The position numbers and the translations under genes were made by a program. Source: an uncultured Porphyromonadaceae bacterium (lineage in GTDB: Bacteria > Bacteroidota > Bacteroidia > Bacteroidales > Muribaculaceae). Taken from it: a DNA stretch of 11,087 nucleotides. The notes below the pieces were generated by a model. That model did no database searches. It saw nothing but the letters and a program-made list of their open reading frames with translations, and was not told the origin of the DNA. Numbering within the stretch: the first letter of the stretch is position 1; each line of letters opens with the position of its first letter. The stretch covers positions 1 to 11,087 of the forward strand of contig CAMWUX010000018.1 of the NCBI GenBank assembly GCA_947177605.1. Direction: 5' to 3'. Below, piece after piece: positions 7,981 to 11,087 of this stretch.

Positions 7981-8859
7981 TTATACGCCCCATAGCAACT
8001 TGGTGCGCAGCGTGTCGATGAAGTTGCGGCCGGGGAGCAGCGCGAGTTTCAGCCTGTGGGCGGCTTTGGCTATGGCTATTCGGCTCGAAGCGGCGATGGG
8101 CGTGGCTTTGCCGTCGATGCTCAGCAATACGGTGTCGGAGCGTGATTCGATACCCAGAGTGAGGCTCGATGTGTCGGCTACCACAAGCGGGCGCATATTG
8201 AGTGTGTGTGGCGCTACGGGGGTGATGATCCATATCCCGGTGTCGGGGGCGGCTATCGGCCCTCCGGCCGATAGATTGTAGGCTGTGGAGCCGGTGGGGG
8301 TTGACACTATCAAGCCGTCGGCATGGTAAGAAGCCAGACACTGACCGTTGAGTGTGGCGTCGACGGTGATCATCGATGCGGTGTCGCGGCGTAGCACCGC
8401 CACTTCGTTGAGGCCGTAGCGCACCGGTTGCTCGGTGCCGTCGTGCTCTATCACCGTCACGGCGAGCAGCGAGCGCTCACGCATCACATAGGCGCCGGAG
8501 ACAATCGCGTCGACAAGCTCGGCTGCCTCGCTCATCTCCGCGGCCGACAGATAGCCCAGATGGCCGGAGTTGATACCCATTACCGGAGTGGGGCTGTCGG
8601 CCAGCATGTGTACGGTGGACAGGAACGTACCGTCGCCTCCGATGCTCAGTGCCAGATCGGCCACTTCGGCAGGGCGTACATCGAATACCTCGATCCCTTC
8701 GGGCAGCGGTATGCCGGTGCGGTACAGAAAGTCGGCGAAGGAGCGCTCTACGGATATGACACACCCGGAAAGCCGCCGGGCTATGGTGCGCAGCAGATTG
8801 TCGAGCAGCGACAGATCGGTGCGCGGCTCCGTGGAGCCGTATATAGCAAGATGATTCAT
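7981..8859 (-). CDS. nadK: NAD kinase
   Basis: NadK phosphorylates NAD to NADP with ATP in the cytoplasm and so sets the NADP(H) pool. The diagnostic motifs are present: LSIGGDGTFL with catalytic D76 in GGDGT (74-78); MGINSGHLGYLS (94-105); the NE pair (N151, E152); and the nucleotide-binding DGLIVSTPTGSTAYN segment (181-195) followed by SAGGP. ITPVAPHTL and MRPLVV follow at about 212-227. The length of 292 residues equals that of the E. coli enzyme. The ATG at 8859 overlaps the stop of the small upstream ACT-like gene as ATGA, so translation is probably coupled. The stop is followed by a promoter for the next gene. An unusual perfect 9-bp inverted repeat lies inside the coding region (8253-8274). 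Confidence 0.97.
   Translation of the reverse strand: MNHLAIYGSTEPRTDLSLLDNLLRTIARRLSGCVISVERSFADFLYRTGIPLPEGIEVFDVRPAEVADLALSIGGDGTFLSTVHMLADSPTPVMGINSGHLGYLSAAEMSEAAELVDAIVSGAYVMRERSLLAVTVIEHDGTEQPVRYGLNEVAVLRRDTASMITVDATLNGQCLASYHADGLIVSTPTGSTAYNLSAGGPIAAPDTGIWIITPVAPHTLNMRPLVVADTSSLTLGIESRSDTVLLSIDGKATPIAASSRIAIAKAAHRLKLALLPGRNFIDTLRTKLLWGV
8253..8274. repeat. Perfect 9-bp inverted repeat inside nadK
   Basis: CTATCGGCC (8253-8261), a 4-nt loop, and GGCCGATAG (8266-8274) form a perfect stem. The nadK mRNA could fold here over the codons for L-S-A-G-G-P-I just after the substrate-binding motif. There is no T-run after it, so it does not look like an intrinsic terminator. It may be a by-product of codon choice in a conserved motif. 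Confidence 0.6.
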
Positions 8860-9227
8860 ACGTTGAGATGAGCCATGAGTTCGTCGAGGCGCTCACGGGT
8901 AAGTTGCATCATTTCATCGTGGCCGCTTACGCGCGTGACCGTATAGCCATAGCGCTCCACGGAGCGGGCCACTGCCGAGCCGTGGCGGTGGGAGATGCGT
9001 AGCTCCACCGTGATACCACCCTCGAAGGGCACCTCGTCGGTGATGTTGAGATTGAGGATATGGGCGTCGGCATCCTCTACGGCATGGCTCAGACGCGAGG
9101 CGCTGTAATCTTCGCGTCGGCACACGATTGTGAGCCGCGAACTTTCGCCCGCATCCGGGAATAGATGGCGCATCTCGGTGTCGGCCGTAGTGCCGCAGGG
9201 GGATAATATGTCAGGATTTGAATTCAA
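8856..9227 (-). CDS. Small ACT-like protein upstream of nadK (lacks the CBS pair of its presumed relatives)
   Basis: A 123-residue protein starting at a TTG codon (9227). Residues about 31-100 have a beta-alpha-beta-beta-alpha-beta pattern like an ACT domain: RLTIVCRRED, a helix, DADAHILNLNIT, GGITVELRIS, a helix with SVERYGYTV, then an ending DELMAHLNV. From memory, Bacteroides genomes carry a protein of about 220 residues before nadK, with two CBS domains and a similar C-terminal region; here only that C-terminal part is present. An in-frame stop at 9267-9269 and a strong promoter at 9320-9350 leave no room for a CBS pair. No in-frame ATG occurs before M19 (9173), so the start is either TTG 9227 or ATG 9173 (105 residues). 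The stop overlaps nadK as ATGA. A role in sensing a ligand and tuning NadK is possible but only inferred. Confidence 0.7.
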   Translation of the reverse strand: MNSNPDILSPCGTTADTEMRHLFPDAGESSRLTIVCRREDYSASRLSHAVEDADAHILNLNITDEVPFEGGITVELRISHRHGSAVARSVERYGYTVTRVSGHDEMMQLTRERLDELMAHLNV

Positions 9228-9254
9228 AATCTTTTCTAAAACGATATTTCTGTG

Positions 9255-9262
9255 TAAATTTG
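9255..9262 (+). promoter_or_regulatory. Candidate -7 element for pdxJ-exbB-exbD
   Basis: TAAATTTG on the plus strand matches TAnnTTTG fully. The -33 region at the right distance reads TTT rather than TTG (9232-9234, 20-nt spacer), so it is only a partial match. It would give pdxJ a leader of about 130 nt. Weaker alternatives nearer the gene are TATCTTTA (9335-9342) and TATATTTC (9341-9348), both without a good -33. Confidence 0.4.
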
Positions 9263-9282
9263 TAGCCTAAATGAGTAGTCCG

Positions 9283-9300
9283 GCGGGTGAGATTACCCGC
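9283..9300. repeat. Small hairpin between the divergent promoters
   Basis: GCGGGT (9283-9288), a 6-nt spacer and ACCCGC (9295-9300) form a perfect 6-bp inverted repeat. It lies near the 5' end of the predicted minus-strand transcript and in the leader of the plus-strand candidate. It could be a protein-binding site or a leader hairpin; there is no T-run after it on either strand. Confidence 0.5.
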
Positions 9301-9319
9301 GACACCGCTTTCGGCTCTG

Positions 9320-9350
9320 CAAATGTAGATATTATATCTTTATATTTCAA
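9320..9350 (-). promoter_or_regulatory. Bacteroides-type promoter for the ACT-like gene and nadK
   Basis: The minus strand reads TTG (9350-9348), exactly 20 nt, then TACATTTG (9327-9320), a full match to the Bacteroidota -33/-7 consensus. Transcription would begin near 9313, giving a leader of about 86 nt to the TTG start at 9227. This is the likely head of the long minus-strand operon and it also limits how far upstream the first gene can begin. Confidence 0.75.
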
Positions 9351-9402
9351 CGCCGGAGCGGCTCATTAAGTTTTTTTGATAATTCACACACAGTATTGAC
9401 CC

Positions 9403-10128
9403 ATGACAAAAACGAGTCTGAGCATCAACATAAACAAGATTGCCACGCTGCGTAATGCCCGCGGCGAGGATGTGCCCAACGTCGAGAAGTTTGCAGTGAA
9501 GTGCGAGGCTCTCGGCGCCGACGGTATCACCGTCCATCCCCGCCCCGACGAGCGGCATATCAAATACGACGACGTGTATCGCCTGCGTCCCCTGATCAAG
9601 GGCGAATTCAATATCGAGGGATACCCGTCGCGTGCATTCCTTGATCTTGTCACCAAGGTACACCCGGCTCAGGTCACCCTCGTACCCGACGCCCCCGATG
9701 TGCTCACCTCTACCGAAGGCTGGGATGTGGCCGCCAATGCCGACTTCCTCACCGGAGTGATCGACCATCTGCGCGAGGCCGGCATCCGCACGAGCATCTT
9801 CGTGGGCACGGATATCGACAATATCGCCGCCGCCGCCCGTGTAGGCACCGACCGCATCGAACTCTACACCAAGCCCTACGCCGACCTCTTCCCCACCGAC
9901 CCCGAAGCAGCAGTAGGCCCCTACGTGGAGGCATCCAAGGCAGCCCGCCGCGCAGGCCTCGGAGTCAATGCCGGCCATGATCTCAATCTCGACAACCTCG
10001 CCTACTTCGTGGAGGCACTCCCCTACCTCAATGAAGTGTCGATCGGCCATGCCCTCATCTCCGACTCCATCTATCGCGGACTTCCCGAGACCGTACGCGC
10101 ATACAAGGAAGCCCTCAAGAAGAAATAA
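9403..10128 (+). CDS. pdxJ: Pyridoxine 5'-phosphate synthase
   Basis: PdxJ condenses the product of PdxA with 1-deoxy-D-xylulose 5-phosphate to make pyridoxine 5'-phosphate, in the cytoplasm. The protein is 241 residues, close to the E. coli length of 243. It is a TIM barrel with the expected residues: ATLRNARG (14-21), [13 protein letters not shown] with H45, R47 and H52, NIEGYP with E72, [18 protein letters not shown] (91-108), IELYTKPYA (152-160), [12 protein letters not shown] with H192, and [14 protein letters not shown] with H216. The N-terminal strand reads N-I-N-K where E. coli has N-I-D-H; I believe this is the usual Bacteroidota version. The ATG is preceded by AT-rich sequence and no Shine-Dalgarno, as expected. 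Its partner pdxA is on the opposite strand in the same window; exbB follows 41 bp downstream and is probably co-transcribed. Confidence 0.97.
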   Translation: MTKTSLSININKIATLRNARGEDVPNVEKFAVKCEALGADGITVHPRPDERHIKYDDVYRLRPLIKGEFNIEGYPSRAFLDLVTKVHPAQVTLVPDAPDVLTSTEGWDVAANADFLTGVIDHLREAGIRTSIFVGTDIDNIAAAARVGTDRIELYTKPYADLFPTDPEAAVGPYVEASKAARRAGLGVNAGHDLNLDNLAYFVEALPYLNEVSIGHALISDSIYRGLPETVRAYKEALKKK

Positions 10129-10169
10129 TCCACTCCCCTCTTTCACCAATCTATCCCCCTCACTGCCTT

Positions 10170-10832
10170 ATGTTACTTACAGCAGCCACCGAAGCCACAG
10201 CGGCCACTACCATGAATTTCTGGGATCTGTGTGTCAATGCCGGCGTGATCATGATTCCCCTCGCCCTCCTCGCTCTCATCAGCGTCTACGTATTTGTGGA
10301 GCGTGTGATAGTGATACGCAAGGCCTCGCGTCATGACAATACCTTCATGAGCCGCATAAGCGACTATATCAACTCCGGCGATATCGAAGCCGCCCACAAG
10401 CTCTGTAAGACCACCGATACCCCCTACGCACGTCTTATCGACAAAGGCGTGAGCCGTATAGGCCGCCCCATGAACGATGTGCTTGTGGCTATCGAAAACA
10501 CCGGCAACATCGAAGTGGCAGCCCTCGGCAAAGGGCTCCCCTGGCTCGCCACCACTGCTGCCGGTGCCCCGATGCTCGGCTTCCTCGGCACCGTTGTAGG
10601 TATGGTGCAGGCATTCTACAACCTCGCCTCATCCGGCTCATCAGCTTCGATCGACGTGCTCGCCGACGGCATCTACCAGGCACTCGTCACCACAGTGGCC
10701 GGTCTGGTGGTAGGTATCATCGCTCTTTTCGCCTACAACTATCTCGTGGCAAGCATCAATGGTGTGATGCGCTCCCTCGAGACCCGCACTATGGAATTCA
10801 TGGATATGCTCAACGAGCCTTCCGGCAAGTAA
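10170..10832 (+). CDS. exbB: MotA/TolQ/ExbB proton channel family protein
   Basis: A 220-residue inner-membrane protein of the ExbB/TolQ family, which with ExbD forms the proton-driven motor that powers TonB at outer-membrane receptors. Three membrane helices are visible: about 24-46, about 126-152 and about 171-193. The helix 2 region carries the family motif APMLGFLGTVVGMVQAF (133-149), and helix 3 carries the ALVTTVAGLVVGI stretch with the threonines that line the channel (T174, T175). The cytoplasmic segment between helices 1 and 2 contains the DTPYARLIDKG type sequence. The first 14 residues are poorly hydrophobic, and M15 (MNFWDLC) is an alternative start. exbD begins 13 bp downstream. 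Telling ExbB from TolQ by sequence alone is hard; ExbB is preferred because TonB-dependent transport dominates in this phylum. Confidence 0.93.
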   Translation: MLLTAATEATAATTMNFWDLCVNAGVIMIPLALLALISVYVFVERVIVIRKASRHDNTFMSRISDYINSGDIEAAHKLCKTTDTPYARLIDKGVSRIGRPMNDVLVAIENTGNIEVAALGKGLPWLATTAAGAPMLGFLGTVVGMVQAFYNLASSGSSASIDVLADGIYQALVTTVAGLVVGIIALFAYNYLVASINGVMRSLETRTMEFMDMLNEPSGK

Positions 10833-10845
10833 TCCCTATCCGGCC

Positions 10846-11087
10846 ATGGCACTCAAGCGACAATACGATATGACGGCCCTCTTCTCGATGGCCTCGATGA
10901 CCGATATCATCTTTCTGCTGCTGATATTCTTTATGGTCACCTCCACGCTCGTCTTTCCCACGGCGCTCGAAGTCAACCTGCCCCAGAGTACCGAGCAGAC
11001 AGCCGTAAAGCCCGGCGCACGGCTCTATGTGATGGCCGACAGCACTATGCTCGGACAGATAGGCGATGCCGACCCGCAGTTGCTCAC
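10846..11087 (+). CDS. exbD: ExbD/TolR family biopolymer transport protein, N-terminal part (runs off right edge)
   Basis: The first 80 codons are in the window and the frame stays open to the edge. It starts MALKRQYDMTALFSMASMTD and has one membrane helix (about 19-37) within the family motif SMTDIIFLLLIFFMVTST; D20 corresponds to the conserved proton-carrying aspartate. After the helix comes the usual LEVNLPQST segment (about 45-53), the start of the periplasmic domain. It sits 13 bp after exbB, so the two are made together as the motor pair. The cut-off end prevents any judgement of the C-terminal domain; a second exbD or a TonB gene often follows in this phylum. Confidence 0.93.
   Translation, partial: MALKRQYDMTALFSMASMTDIIFLLLIFFMVTSTLVFPTALEVNLPQSTEQTAVKPGARLYVMADSTMLGQIGDADPQLL

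Larger units (their letters stand above)
9228..9402. other. Divergent intergenic region between the ACT-like gene/nadK and pdxJ
   Basis: This 175-bp stretch has no credible gene. It is AT-rich at both ends and GC-rich in the middle. It holds a strong minus-strand promoter, a weaker plus-strand promoter candidate and a small hairpin lying between them. Stops block extension of the minus-strand gene (TAG at 9269-9267). No tRNA or riboswitch-like fold was recognised. Confidence 0.75.

Noticed and set aside
9228-9402. Switch of coding strand and base skew as a possible replication origin or terminus
   Set aside because: The skew simply follows C-rich coding strands on either side; no DnaA boxes, dif-like site or origin genes were seen.
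9340-10149. A 269-codon open frame on the minus strand opposite pdxJ
   Set aside because: It is fully antisense to a clear pdxJ, its protein is glycine- and valine-rich without any motif, and it arises from GC-rich codon bias.

Overview
The window looks like chromosomal DNA of a GC-rich gut-type Bacteroidota, order Bacteroidales. The evidence is threefold: promoters of the Bacteroides type (TTG, about 20 nt, TAnnTTTG) instead of -35/-10 boxes, no clear Shine-Dalgarno sequences, and Bacteroidales-type proteins (a very long DUF2723 membrane protein, a PdxJ with an N-I-N-K motif, and a pdxJ-exbB-exbD run divergent from nadK). Family Muribaculaceae is plausible but cannot be settled from this sequence.

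Layout. A divergent promoter region at about 9228-9402 splits the window. To its left, everything reads on the minus strand: a small ACT-like protein (TTG start), nadK, an internal promoter, a 1157-residue DUF2723 membrane protein, a NodB-type polysaccharide deacetylase, queG, pdxA, a small sugar-phosphate-type nucleotidyltransferase, an ATP-grasp protein, and the first 58 codons of pgpA, which runs off the left edge. Most junctions are tight (ATGA or TGATG overlaps, one 29-bp overlap, gaps of 10-65 bp), so this is probably one long operon or two stacked ones. To the right, on the plus strand, are pdxJ, exbB and the first 80 codons of exbD, which runs off the right edge.

How the genes fit together. 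Cofactor genes dominate: pdxA and pdxJ are the two consecutive late enzymes of DXP-dependent vitamin B6 synthesis, nadK makes NADP, and queG makes the queuosine base of tRNA. The second theme is the envelope: the DUF2723 protein (probably a lipid-linked sugar transferase), the deacetylase, PgpA for phospholipid head groups, and the ExbB/ExbD proton-driven motor. The least understood part is the left end. There a nucleotidyltransferase, an ATP-grasp enzyme and PgpA sit together after pdxA, and they may form a polar-lipid or head-group module. No mobile element, CRISPR array, rRNA or tRNA was seen. The window is mostly conserved housekeeping DNA with a few uncharacterised genes, and I do not see a clear new defence or mobile system.
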